Source of the DNA: Planctomycetaceae bacterium
GTDB lineage: Bacteria > Planctomycetota > Planctomycetia > Pirellulales > UBA1268
DNA: 64,000 nt
Reading direction: 5' to 3'
Assembly (NCBI GenBank): GCA_021300535.1
Contig: JAJTED010000003.1
Coordinates: 1-64,000 of the forward strand
The position numbers and the translations under genes were made by a program. Under the pieces are notes generated by a model that saw only the letters and a program-made list of their open reading frames with translations, searched no databases and was not told where the DNA came from. Shown piece by piece: positions 33,971 through 42,280 of this stretch. Position 1 is the first letter of the stretch; every line of letters starts with the position of its first letter.

Positions 33971-35881
33971 TCAGACCTGCTTGCGACGGCGGAACACGAC
34001 ATAGCCGCCACAGGCCAGACCGGCGAGGGCCATGGCCCACGTTGAAGGCTCGGGCACCGCGACGAAGTTGAGCATCACGTCCTGCCCGGCGAGCGAGGTC
34101 GTGAAGGAGCCTCGCGCCGTGGGCGAGAGCGAGTTGCCCTGCGAGTCGAGGAGTGAGCCGCCGAGGGCGAGGTTCGACAGGTTGCTGGTCGTACCGCCCG
34201 AGAGGTCGTAGACCATCCAGGAACGGTTGACGTTCCAGAACGCATTCGTCCAGTCGACCGAACTGCCCGCGCCGTTGAACGAGAGGGCGAGCGTCGTCGA
34301 ACCCGAGAACGTGAGGTTGCCCGCGGGGAGGATGATCTGGTCGTAGTTCGAGCCGGCGCCGCCCGTCGTATTGGCGTTCAGCTCCCAGTTCACGACCGCG
34401 CCAGCCTCGTAGGTGAGGTTGCCGCTGAAGGTCTGGGCTCCCGGGGAGTTGCCCGGGGAGTGGGTGCCGATGATCGTGGCGTTGCCACCCACCGTGCCCG
34501 TGCCGCTCAGGCTCGCGACCAATGCCACATTCAGGCCGCCTGCGATCGAGCCGTTGAGCGCGAGTTCGCCGTCGCTGACGTTCGTGGCGCCCGAAAACGT
34601 GTTCGCCCCGGCGAGTTGCAGGGTACCCCCGCCGACCTTCGAGAAGCCGCCCGAACCGGAGATGCCGCCGGAGTAGGTCGTGCTCTGGCCGTTGCCGCCG
34701 GCCGTGAGCGTGCTCGAGCCGAGGGCTACGTCCAACGAGCCGGCGAGCGAGCCGATCGTCTCGTTGCCGCCGAGCGCGAACACGGCGCCGGCGGTGCCGG
34801 TGACCGCCGACGAGTCGGAGAGCAGGTTCGCCGCCGCGAGCGAGAGCCGTCCAGCGCTCACCGTCGTCGTTCCCGTGTAGCTGCTCGCAGCCGAGAGCGT
34901 AAACGTGCCGCTGCCCACCTTCGTGAAGCCGCCGCTGCCCGTGATCGAGCCGGCGTAGGACGTCGAGTTGGCGTTGCCCGCCGTAAGCGTGGCGCCGGAG
35001 GCGATATCGATCGTGCCGCCGGATCCGGCGAGCGAGGCCACGGTGTCGCTGCCGCCGATCGAGAGGCGGCCGGTGTTGACTGTCAGCGAGGCCGTGTCGG
35101 CGAGCGTGTTGGCCGAGGTCGTGGCGACCGTGCCCCCTCCGACGACGATCGCCGTCGAGGCGAGCGTGACGCCGTTCGCCGCCGTGAAGGCACCCGAGTT
35201 GACGGTCGTCGTGCCGGCCCATAACTGGCTGGCGTTCACCTGCACCGCCGTGTTGCGACCGCCGGCGACGGTGAAGTCGACGTTGGCCTGCGTGGCGTTG
35301 GGACCGAGGGCGGTGTTTAGCGTGAGATTCGTGGTGGTGCCCGTGTCGCTTCCGTAGACCACGTAATCCTTGCTGTTGTCGTTGTAGATGGGCCCGCTCA
35401 GGATCAGACTGCCCTTGACGGGGTTGAGTTGGATGTCAGAGGCGCCGTCCGAACCGCCCGACAGGTCCATGTTCACAGTCTGGGTGAACGAGCTGTTGTT
35501 CTCGATCCGCGTCTTGAAGCCGATGCCGCCGCCGTTGCTTTGCGAAAGCGTACGGGACACGGTGAACGACGAGTCCCAGAAGATGTCGTTTACCTGCCGC
35601 CAATCACCCCAGTTGTAGTTCAGCCCGGTGACGTTCGAGTTTTGGTTTTGGCTGAACCTGAGGCTGTTGCCATAGCCCCACGAGGGCAGCGTGTTGCCCT
35701 GCCAGTTGCCGGAGTTGCTGAAGTTGCTGGTGTTTGCACCATCGTTCCCGACCCACACCAGGTCGGCCGCCGCGGCAAACGGCGGCAGCGCTACGATCAA
35801 CGCGAGCAAGCTCACAGCTTTGAGGGTGAGCATCGGCATTAGGCGAGCGAGCGAGCGGACTGCGAAGGAGTGGTTTTTCAT
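33971..35881 (-). CDS. PEP-CTERM autotransporter-associated beta-strand-repeat protein
   Basis: 636 residues. Signal peptide (LLALIVALPPFAAAA) and then a glycine/serine/threonine-rich beta-helix with repeats such as SGGFTKVGSGTFTLSAAS, YTGTTTVSAGRLSLAAA and SGSGGFSKVGGGTLQL. The end is VPEPSTWAMALAGLACGG, then VVFRRRKQV, a textbook PEP-CTERM signal, which predicts exosortase processing and surface release. Probably a surface or matrix protein. It is convergent with the LytTR gene. Confidence 0.92.
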   Translation of the reverse strand: MKNHSFAVRSLARLMPMLTLKAVSLLALIVALPPFAAAADLVWVGNDGANTSNFSNSGNWQGNTLPSWGYGNSLRFSQNQNSNVTGLNYNWGDWRQVNDIFWDSSFTVSRTLSQSNGGGIGFKTRIENNSSFTQTVNMDLSGGSDGASDIQLNPVKGSLILSGPIYNDNSKDYVVYGSDTGTTTNLTLNTALGPNATQANVDFTVAGGRNTAVQVNASQLWAGTTTVNSGAFTAANGVTLASTAIVVGGGTVATTSANTLADTASLTVNTGRLSIGGSDTVASLAGSGGTIDIASGATLTAGNANSTSYAGSITGSGGFTKVGSGTFTLSAASSYTGTTTVSAGRLSLAAANLLSDSSAVTGTAGAVFALGGNETIGSLAGSLDVALGSSTLTAGGNGQSTTYSGGISGSGGFSKVGGGTLQLAGANTFSGATNVSDGELALNGSIAGGLNVALVASLSGTGTVGGNATIIGTHSPGNSPGAQTFSGNLTYEAGAVVNWELNANTTGGAGSNYDQIILPAGNLTFSGSTTLALSFNGAGSSVDWTNAFWNVNRSWMVYDLSGGTTSNLSNLALGGSLLDSQGNSLSPTARGSFTTSLAGQDVMLNFVAVPEPSTWAMALAGLACGGYVVFRRRKQV

Positions 35882-35965
35882 GGCACTGCTGTGGGGGGGG
35901 CACCCCGATGGGGGCCCCTTGAAAATAATCCGTTTCCGCCAGAAATCAACGATCCGGCCGAAAAA

Positions 35966-36050
35966 GTGACGAATCGGGATTGGGTAGGGACGAATCGGGC
36001 GCGCCCCTGGGACGAATCGGGATTGGGTAGGGACGAATCGGCCGCGCGTC
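35966..36050. repeat. Two tandem 42-43 bp units with four GACGAATCGG cores
   Basis: GACGAATCGGGATTGGGTAG followed by GGACGAATCGG and a GC-rich end occurs twice in a row. The spacing of the four GACGAATCGG cores alternates at about 21 bases, two helical turns. It is upstream of the PEP-CTERM gene start (35881), so it may be a regulator-binding array or a simple expansion. Confidence 0.6.
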
Positions 36051-36270
36051 AGGCGACGCGCCGAGGTGCGCCAGGCTCTGCCGGATCGGAGCCGGCGTTG
36101 AGCCGGAAGATCAGCAGCGGCACCTCCATCACCTTCTCATGGTGGAAGGCATGTCCATACAAGCCCTCCTCGCCGAGGCACTCACCATGGTCCGCGGTGA
36201 CCACCACCGTCGTCGGGCGTGCGCGCGCCGCGAAGCAGGCCAGCAGGTCGGCCCCTTGCTCAGCCAGCTC
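36049..36270 (-). pseudogene. Sulfatase-like gene, C-terminal remnant
   Basis: QGADLLACFAARARPTTVVV, then VTADHGECLGEEGLYGHAF and EVPLLIFRLNAG match the end of the intact sulfatase-like protein at 15669-16703. Nothing of its first two thirds remains. It is joined to a methyltransferase remnant in the order of the intact operon. Confidence 0.85.
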
Positions 36271-36545
36271 ATCGCGTCGCCTCCGCGCTGAGCACGGACG
36301 GCGGCGACCCGGCACTGGAGCGCCGTGCTCTCCACCCGCACGCCGTCGGCCGTCAACTGCGTGCCTGCCCGAGCGAGAAACGACTCGGGACGCCGGAGGT
36401 GCTCGATCACCTCGAAGCAGGTGATCACCCGCCATCCGCCGTCGACGCTCCGCAGCTCCTCGCAGTCGTCGACGGTGAAGGCGATCCCTGCGGCGGCGAA
36501 TCGTCGGGCCGCCTCCTGTCTCTCCCGCCCGGGGCCCGCCGAACG
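36271..36545 (-). pseudogene. Methyltransferase remnant adjoining the sulfatase remnant
   Basis: DDCEELRSVDGGWRVITC, FEVIEHLRRPESFLARAG and VESTALQCRVAAVRA match pieces of the intact methyltransferase (16700-17497), with the part between GGVLLVS and RVQVETA deleted. It is fused to the sulfatase fragment, so this is a second, decayed copy of the operon. Confidence 0.85.
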
Positions 36546-36645
36546 ACTGGGCAGAGCTCGTGCAGGTCACCTTCAAAAACGACGAGAGGCAGAAGGTTTT
36601 GCAACCCCCTGCCTCCTGGTGCCACTCTAGACATGAGTGGCGTAG

Positions 36646-36781
36646 CTCCCCGAGTAGGATCACGCACGACTGCGTTTTCCTGCTGGAAACCGGGGAATGG
36701 CGTAGGAAGGCGACGCGGAATCCGACGCAGTGGGGACTTCGCAGGGAGCCGCATGGGGCCGCAGGCTTGTGGCGGTAGAAT
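36646..36781 (+). repeat. tRNA-Asn-end repeat block 4 (GACGC type)
   Basis: CTCCCCGAGTAGGAT plus the phased repeat GACGCG-GAATCC-GACGCA. A hairpin with arms GCCACT and AGTGGC precedes it (36621-36641). A TAGAAT box at 36776-36781 precedes the truncated MNT gene. Coding-like text KATRNPTQ is visible in one frame. Confidence 0.75.
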
Positions 36782-36813
36782 GAAACTCACAACTGCTGTC
36801 CAAGGAAAATCCC

Positions 36814-37098
36814 GTGATCGCGTCCCGTGTGCTCGACGAACTCAAGGAACGGCTGTCGGCAGCCTACGGCGAACGCCTGCACGCGGTTGTCCTCTTCGGC
36901 TCCGAAGCCCGCGGGGATGCAAGACCGGATAGCGACATCGACGTCCTCGTCGTTCTCGAGACTCTGACCGGTGACTACGGCGAAGAACTAGAGCGGGGAC
37001 TTGCGGCGCGAGAAGCTGTTTCGGAAGCGAGGGCGTTGTATGAGGATGGCGAAGCGTTCGGTATGCCCGGTTGCCTGTGCGCTGGATCTCCTGGGTGA
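36814..37098 (+). pseudogene. Truncated MNT nucleotidyltransferase (copy D)
   Basis: Starts with GTG as in copy A and keeps GSEARG and SDIDV, so the catalytic motif is intact. After residue 65, at 37008, the MNT sequence ends abruptly and the frame runs on into unrelated DNA, to a stop at 37098. The last 40 residues and the HEPN partner are missing. The HxlR gene starts inside this readthrough tail. Confidence 0.85.
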
Positions 37099-37387
37099 CA
37101 AGTGGACGCTGCTCGTCGTGCGGGACATGGCCTGTGGCAAGACGCTCTTCAAGGAGTTCTCCGCATCCCCTGAGCGGATCGCCTCGAACATCCTGTCCGA
37201 TCGGCTGCAACGCCTCGTCCGCTCTGGATTGGCCGAGTCTTTCAGCCCAACGCCAGCGACTGGCTGGAACGGCTATCGCCTGACCCCAAAGGGCAAGTCA
37301 CTGCTGCCCATCCTCGGAGTGCTCCGAGACTGGGGCCTTGGGCACATCAAGGGCACCGAGGCCCGGATGAAGCCCGTCATCTGGTGA
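37040..37387 (+). CDS. HxlR-family transcription regulator
   Basis: 115 residues from the ATG at 37040; a TTG at 37001 would add residues of MNT origin. The winged-helix family pattern is VCPVACALDLLGDKWTLLVV, RDMACGKTLFKEF, IASNILSDRLQRLVRSGLAE and YRLTPKGKSLLPILGVLRDW. The N-terminal Cys near residue 8 is the position used for redox or aldehyde sensing in some HxlR proteins. The gene precedes two DUF1254 genes by 72 bases on the same strand, so it may control them. Confidence 0.9.
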   Translation: MRMAKRSVCPVACALDLLGDKWTLLVVRDMACGKTLFKEFSASPERIASNILSDRLQRLVRSGLAESFSPTPATGWNGYRLTPKGKSLLPILGVLRDWGLGHIKGTEARMKPVIW

Positions 37388-37459
37388 TGCCAAGGTCAAA
37401 AAAACCTAACCTCTCGGATGGATCCAGAAATGTGGAGAACATCAAGAGAGACGAAACCC

Positions 37460-38977
37460 ATGCAGAGACTCATCTCGGTCGCCCTCGCCGCTGTGCTCAT
37501 GCACGCTGGGTCGGCCTCCGCGCAGGTCGCCCGCTTCGAGGCCTTGAGCAATCTTCCGTTCGCGGAGAACCGGCCCACAGCGGAGAGCGCACAGACCCTG
37601 CGCGACGAGCTGCTGTTCCAGCGGGCGACGCAGACGTATCTCTGGGCCCTGCCGTTGATCAACACACTCGGGATGAAGGTCGGCTCGGAAAAGGTCTTCG
37701 GCGCCGGTTACAACGTCCTGCCGGTCTGGAAGAAACGCCTCGACTCGAAGACCCGGATAACGACCCCCAATTCCGATGTCATCTATGCCATGGGCTACGT
37801 CGACCTCGGCAAAGATGGCCCGCTGGTGTTCGAGGCTCCGCCCAACCTGCAGGGCATCCTGCTTGATGCCTGGCAGCGGCCCATTCCGGTGGATGGCGGC
37901 AGGTTCTTCGGGGACGTCGGCCTGCCGGGCCCCGACGGCGGCAAGGGCGGGAAGTTTCTGCTGCTACCGCCCGGCTACGAAGGAGCGGTGCCGGACGATT
38001 GTTTCGTCTACCGCTCGCCGACCAACAATGTGTTCGTTTTCCTGCGCGCGTTCTATCAAGATCCGAAAAATCTGACACCGGCCGTTGCGCTCATCGAACA
38101 GTCCAAAATCTATCCGCTCAACGGCCGGGAAACCGCGCGGCCGATGCAGTTTCCCGATGCCTCCGGTGTGCCGGTCAACATGCTGCCGATCAGCGACGGC
38201 AGCGCCTTCGATGCGCTCAAGAAACTGGTGGAGAGCGAGGGCACTGCTCTTGCCGACTCCGATTCGCTCGGCATGCTGGCATCGATCGGCATCGCCAAGG
38301 GCCGGCCCTTCGAGCCCGACGCCAAGACACGGGCGATCCTCGATCACGCCGCGCGGACGGCCTACAAGATGAGCCGCGTCATCGGCTTCGAGGAGGTGAT
38401 CGCCGGCCGGTCCCTGCGGATCTATCCCGATCGCCGGTGGATCAACCCCATGGCCGACGCGACCCCCGAGAATGTCGGGGGGCCTTTCGACCTCGGCTGG
38501 CGCAGGGTGGCCGGTGGCTATCTCGATCTCGACGCCCGGATCTGGTTTTTCACCAACTACTATTCGGTCAGTCCGGGCATGCTGTCGCAGACGCCCGGCC
38601 GGGGCGCCAAATACATGATCGTCTTTGTCGACAGCGAGGGCGCAAACCTCTCGGGCGGCAGCAGCTACCGGCTCCATCTGCCGCCTGACATCCCAGCCGC
38701 CAACTTCTGGTCGGTGACGCTGTACGAGGCCGAAAACGGCTCGGGACTCGCCAACGGCCAGCCGTTCCCGTCGCTCGGTTCGCGCGACACGCCGACGCAG
38801 AACGCCGACGGCAGCACGGACCTCTATCTGGGCCCCGAGACGCCCGCAGGCAAGGAGCGGAACTGGCTCGCGACGGTGCCTGGCAAGGGATATTTCGCCG
38901 TCCTTCGGCTCTACGGGCCGACTGAAGCTGCCATCGACAAGCGTTGGAAACCCGGCGACATCGAGAAGGTGCCCTGA
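37460..38977 (+). CDS. Exported DUF1254/DUF1214 protein
   Basis: 505 residues from the ATG at 37460, which gives a good signal peptide (LISVALAAVLMHAGSASA). The DUF1254 half has TQTYLWALPLINTLGMKV, TTPNSDVIYAMGYVDLGK and LLDAWQRPIPVDGG; the DUF1214 half ends AANFWSVTLYEAENGSGLA, then NADGSTDLYLGPE and RLYGPTEAAIDKRWKPGDIE. The family is common in bacteria and sometimes in algae; its activity is unknown. Its stop lies 2 bases before the next DUF1254 gene, a tandem pair, and an HxlR gene is upstream. Confidence 0.92.
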   Translation: MQRLISVALAAVLMHAGSASAQVARFEALSNLPFAENRPTAESAQTLRDELLFQRATQTYLWALPLINTLGMKVGSEKVFGAGYNVLPVWKKRLDSKTRITTPNSDVIYAMGYVDLGKDGPLVFEAPPNLQGILLDAWQRPIPVDGGRFFGDVGLPGPDGGKGGKFLLLPPGYEGAVPDDCFVYRSPTNNVFVFLRAFYQDPKNLTPAVALIEQSKIYPLNGRETARPMQFPDASGVPVNMLPISDGSAFDALKKLVESEGTALADSDSLGMLASIGIAKGRPFEPDAKTRAILDHAARTAYKMSRVIGFEEVIAGRSLRIYPDRRWINPMADATPENVGGPFDLGWRRVAGGYLDLDARIWFFTNYYSVSPGMLSQTPGRGAKYMIVFVDSEGANLSGGSSYRLHLPPDIPAANFWSVTLYEAENGSGLANGQPFPSLGSRDTPTQNADGSTDLYLGPETPAGKERNWLATVPGKGYFAVLRLYGPTEAAIDKRWKPGDIEKVP

Positions 38978-38979
38978 CC

Positions 38980-40362
38980 ATGACACGACTTGCATCCCGG
39001 CTCGGCCCGCTCGAACTGGAGAATGGCTATCCCACCGATGCCACCGTCGTGAAGATCTTCGACGACATCGATTACCAGAGGGCGTGCCAGGCCTACCTCT
39101 GGGCCTTGCCGCTCATGGCGATGCAGCAATGGCAGAGCGAGCACCTCGCCAGGTTCGGCGCCGGAAAGCTCGACTATGTCGACTACATCACCTTCCAGGA
39201 CAAGCTCGGCCTCCTCACGGCAAATGCCACGACGCCGTACATCATGGCGTTCCCCAACCTGCAGGAAACCGGTCCGCTGGTGTTCGAGGTTCCCGCCGGC
39301 CCCACGGCGGGCGGCTTCACCGATTTCTGGCAGCGGCCCATCACCGATTCGGGCCAAACCGGCCCCGACAAGGGCGCCGGCGGCCGGTATCTGATCCTCG
39401 GCCCCGACGACCCGGAACTGAAGCCGGAAGGGTATTACGTCTTCCGTTCGCCCACGGTGAACGTCTGGTCTGCCCACCGCGCGCTCGACCCCGATCCAGC
39501 CAAAGCCAAGCAGCTTATCGAGGGGTTGAAGATCTATCCCTTCAGCCAGCGTGAAAACCCCGCCCCAACCCGTCACGTTTCGCCGGCTGGTCGCCCGTGG
39601 AGCGGCGAACAACCGCGTGGCCTCGCCTACTGGGAAGGCCTGTCGAAGATCATCCAGGAAGAACCCGTCCATGAGCGCGACAGGATCATGATGGGGATGC
39701 TGCAGCCCTTGGGAATCGAGAAGGGCAAGCCGTTCACGCCGACTGAACGGCAGAAGGAAATCCTCATCGACGCCGCGCAGACGGGGGAGGTGATGGCCCG
39801 GGCGATCGCCTATCGAAAGCGGTTCGAAGGCGCGAAAGTCTGGCCGGGCAGGAACTGGGAGCTGTCGCTGTTGCTTGCCGAGACCAATCAGGAAGCGCCG
39901 CACCATACGCAGTTGGATGAGCGCACGAGTTGGTTTTACGAAGCGGTCGGTGTCTCCGTGGGCATGATGGGCCGCGCCGTCGGAGTCGGGCAGGTCTACC
40001 TCGAGGCCGCGAAGGACAGCCAGGGCCACTGGCTCGATGGTGCCAAGACCTATCGCCTCACGGTCCCGAAGGACGTTCCCGTAACGCAATTCTGGTCTGT
40101 CACCGTGTACGACAACGAGACCCGCTGCTTCGTGAAGTCGGGCGTTTCGCCGGATCGTTCATCGCGAGACGCCATCGTTACGAACGCCGACGGCTCCGTG
40201 GACCTCACGTTCGGCCCCGCGGTTCCCGCCGGCACGCCGGAGAGCAACTGGATCAAGACGCTCCCGGGCAAAGGCTGGTTCAGCTACTTCCGCCTCTACG
40301 GCCCGACCCAGACCTACTTCGACCGCTCCTGGGTGCTTTCGGACATCGAGGTGATCGAGTAG
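38980..40362 (+). CDS. DUF1254/DUF1214 protein, second of tandem pair
   Basis: 460 residues, without a signal peptide, unlike its neighbour. Same two-domain layout: RACQAYLWALPLMAMQQWQ, ATTPYIMAFPNLQETGPL and GFTDFWQRPITDSG; then PVTQFWSVTVYDNETRCF and NADGSVDLTFGPAVPAG and YFDRSWVLSDIEVIE. The 3' 234 bases have a decayed copy at 15450-15717, showing that this gene's end was once copied 25 kb away. It follows the first DUF1254 gene by 2 bases. Confidence 0.92.
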   Translation: MTRLASRLGPLELENGYPTDATVVKIFDDIDYQRACQAYLWALPLMAMQQWQSEHLARFGAGKLDYVDYITFQDKLGLLTANATTPYIMAFPNLQETGPLVFEVPAGPTAGGFTDFWQRPITDSGQTGPDKGAGGRYLILGPDDPELKPEGYYVFRSPTVNVWSAHRALDPDPAKAKQLIEGLKIYPFSQRENPAPTRHVSPAGRPWSGEQPRGLAYWEGLSKIIQEEPVHERDRIMMGMLQPLGIEKGKPFTPTERQKEILIDAAQTGEVMARAIAYRKRFEGAKVWPGRNWELSLLLAETNQEAPHHTQLDERTSWFYEAVGVSVGMMGRAVGVGQVYLEAAKDSQGHWLDGAKTYRLTVPKDVPVTQFWSVTVYDNETRCFVKSGVSPDRSSRDAIVTNADGSVDLTFGPAVPAGTPESNWIKTLPGKGWFSYFRLYGPTQTYFDRSWVLSDIEVIE

Positions 40363-40413
40363 TCCGGAATGGCCGCGGCGGGCTCGTAGGGCCACTTTCA
40401 AAAAGAGCCAAAG

Positions 40414-40530
40414 CTCCCCGAGTAGGATTCGTAACAACCGCCGCTTTCTTCGCGAAAAACTGGGTGTCGGTAAGAAAGCGACTCAAAAAACGACTCACTC
40501 CCCAATCCGCATGATCCCGCAGGAGGTCGC
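40414..40530 (+). repeat. tRNA-Asn-end repeat block 5
   Basis: CTCCCCGAGTAGGATTCG is identical to the tRNA-Asn end over 18 bp. The phased repeat is GACTCA-AAAAAC-GACTCA (40478-40495), followed by CCGCAGGAGGTCGCA. It precedes the intact DUF4160/DUF2442 pair. Confidence 0.8.
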
Positions 40531-40653
40531 ACCGGGCCCCCGAGCGGTGTTCGGCAAAGGGCCGCGGCAGCGAACCCGCCTGCCCGGCACCCGCTGAGCA
40601 ATCAGGCCACGGCGGGGAGGGCCTCCGAAACCGCGGTCATGTACACTTGAATG

Positions 40654-40887
40654 ATGCCGAAGATTTTCGAACAAGATGGCTATTCGTTTTTCTTCTACAG
40701 CAATGACCATGCCCCCATCCACGTCCATGTTCGCAGGGGCGGGGGCGAAGCGGTGTTCGTTGTCGAACCGGAAGTAGAACTGCGTGAATCAGTCGGGTTC
40801 AATGTAAGAGAACTTTCGCGAGCGGAGGACCTCATCGATGACCACCTCGAACTCATCAAACAAAAATGGGCCGAGCACCTTGGCTGA
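40654..40887 (+). CDS. DUF4160 family protein (toxin-antitoxin-like pair)
   Basis: 77 residues from the second of two adjacent ATGs. MPKIFEQDGYSFFFYSNDHAP, then IHVHVRRGGGEAVFVVEPEV and HLELIKQKWAEHLG is the compact DUF4160 fold. The pair DUF4160-DUF2442 recurs across bacteria and behaves like a toxin-antitoxin locus, but I know of no proven mechanism. Its stop overlaps the TTG start of DUF2442. No clear ribosome site is visible. Confidence 0.85.
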   Translation: MPKIFEQDGYSFFFYSNDHAPIHVHVRRGGGEAVFVVEPEVELRESVGFNVRELSRAEDLIDDHLELIKQKWAEHLG

Positions 40888-41107
40888 CCGTGCCCTGAAG
40901 GCATGGCATGAGCGAGGAATGATCTTTATCAGGTTCGCCAGCGGCCATGAGGTGAGTTTTCCCACCAAGGGCAACCCGCGGCTGGAATCCGCTGCCGAGG
41001 AAGATGTGGGCCGTATCGAAATCTCTCCATTTGGGCTGCACTGGCCGACGCTCGACGAAGACCTGTCGTTCACGGGAATCTTGGAGGGGCGTTGCGGTCA
41101 ACGGTGA
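40880..41107 (+). CDS. DUF2442 family protein (partner of DUF4160)
   Basis: 75 residues from a TTG at 40880 that overlaps the DUF4160 stop by 8 bases. RALKAWHERGMIFIRFASGHE, SFPTKGNPRLESAAEEDV and EISPFGLHWPTLDEDLSF, then GILEG is the complete DUF2442 domain, a small beta protein often encoded beside DUF4160 or related genes. No other start gives this family length. An orphan copy lies at 20830. Confidence 0.85.
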   Translation: MADRALKAWHERGMIFIRFASGHEVSFPTKGNPRLESAAEEDVGRIEISPFGLHWPTLDEDLSFTGILEGRCGQR

Positions 41108-41224
41108 CCGTGCGGTTCATGTGAGGCAGCAGACTTTGGGTCCGCGCAGCCAGCCATAAGTGTTACGCGGTTCCGTAGAAACACGAGTGAGCGAGAGACA
41201 CACTGCACGAAATGCTCTCGTGGC

Positions 41225-41358
41225 TTGCGGATCGCGGGCTTGATGGGCCTCCGCATCAACAAAATGGCTTCCCCATCAAAAGACCAAGCCGCAGAACGAC
41301 TTGCGTCACTCTGCGGCTCCGTGCGATCTCGTGCGGCCACTTTCAAAAAGAGCCAAAA
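41225..41358 (+). repeat. Integrase-tail repeat upstream of block 6
   Basis: Text at 41285-41310 (GCAGAACGACTTGCGTCA) and the run into GGCCACTTTCAAAAAGAGCC recur at 26975-27010 and 40390-40410. In one frame it resembles the late tail of an integrase. 41108-41224 holds nothing I can name. Confidence 0.6.
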
Positions 41359-41495
41359 CTCCCCGAGTAGGATTGCGCACAATCGCGTTTTCCCGCCAGA
41401 AAAACAGGGCTTGCCGAGTCAAAGCGACGCAGAATCCGACGCAGCGTGAACTTCGCACGGAGCCGCAGGAGGTCACACGCGGGTGGCGGTAGAAT
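41359..41495 (+). repeat. tRNA-Asn-end repeat block 6 (GACGCA type)
   Basis: CTCCCCGAGTAGGATT matches 16 bases of the tRNA end. The phased repeat is GACGCA-GAATCC-GACGCA, and one frame reads KATQNPTQ followed by EPQEVTRG. TAGAAT at 41490-41495 may be the -10 box of the following MNT gene. Confidence 0.8.
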
Positions 41496-41527
41496 GAGTT
41501 CATCATCTGATCGTCAGGGAAACTGCC

Positions 41528-41845
41528 GTGAGAGCGTCCCGGATACTCGCTGAACTCAAGGAACGGCTTTCGGAGGCCTACGGCGAACGGCTGCACGCGG
41601 TTGTCCTCTTCGGTTCTGAAGCCCGAGGAGATGCCAGGCCGGATAGCGACATCGACGTCGTGGCCGTTCTCGATAAATTGGCCGGCGACTACGGCGATGA
41701 ACTGGAGAGAGGACTAGCAGCGGTGTATCCGGTTGCCCTACGAATCGGTCGTCGCGTCAGCGTGAAACCCCTGGCACGCGATGAGTATGAACAGGGCGAC
41801 AGCCCGCTGCTTCGCGAGGTGCGTCGCTCGGGTGTTGCGGCATGA
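41528..41845 (+). CDS. mntA: MNT-domain nucleotidyltransferase, antitoxin of an MNT/HEPN module (copy E)
   Basis: 105 residues from a GTG, the same length as copy C. Complete motif: VVLFGSEARG and SDIDVVAVL, with both catalytic Asp residues. ILAELKERLSEAYGERLHA and LARDEYEQGDSPLLREV match copy C closely. Predicted to AMPylate and inhibit the HEPN protein encoded next, whose ATG overlaps its stop. A candidate -10 box TAGAAT lies 33 bases upstream. Confidence 0.9.
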   Translation: MRASRILAELKERLSEAYGERLHAVVLFGSEARGDARPDSDIDVVAVLDKLAGDYGDELERGLAAVYPVALRIGRRVSVKPLARDEYEQGDSPLLREVRRSGVAA

Positions 41846-42225
41846 AGGAGTTCATCCGCAGTCAATGGATGAAGGCGATGCGTTCGCTTGCTGCCGCCGA
41901 GGCAACTCTCGACACCGACCCAGACTCAGCGGCATCACGAGCGTACTATGCCGCGTTTCACGGGGTAACCGCAACGCTCGCGGGGCGAGGCATGGAATTC
42001 ACGAAGCACACGGCGGTGCGGGCGGCCCTCCATCGGGATCTCATTCAGTCCGGTGCGCTCTCTGCGCATCTCGGTCGTGATTACGACTTCCTGCTCGATC
42101 TTCGCGAGACCGCCGACTACGGCGGCGTCGCCGAGGCGTCCCTCGCGAGTGCGACGAAGGCGATCGAGAAGGCGCGGGCGATCCTGGCCGCGCTCCAGCC
42201 TCTGTTGCCGGATGGCGCTGTCTGA
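41842..42225 (+). CDS. HEPN-domain RNase-like toxin of the MNT/HEPN module (copy E)
   Basis: 127 residues, same length and layout as copy C, with some divergence in the first helix (MKAMRSLAAAEATLDTDPD versus AKSKRSLAAAEVIFETDPD). ASRAYYAAFHGVT, FTKHTAVRAALHRDLIQSG and DLRETADYGG are conserved. R33-X6-H40 may be the RNase motif. ATGA coupling to MNT. A GACGTA-type tRNA-end block follows 55 bases after the stop, as after copies B (scarred) and C. Confidence 0.88.
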   Translation: MKEFIRSQWMKAMRSLAAAEATLDTDPDSAASRAYYAAFHGVTATLAGRGMEFTKHTAVRAALHRDLIQSGALSAHLGRDYDFLLDLRETADYGGVAEASLASATKAIEKARAILAALQPLLPDGAV

Positions 42226-42280
42226 AAGATGCCGCCTGGTGCGGCCCTAGGCGAGCGGGTGCGGCACGCTGCGAAGAAAG

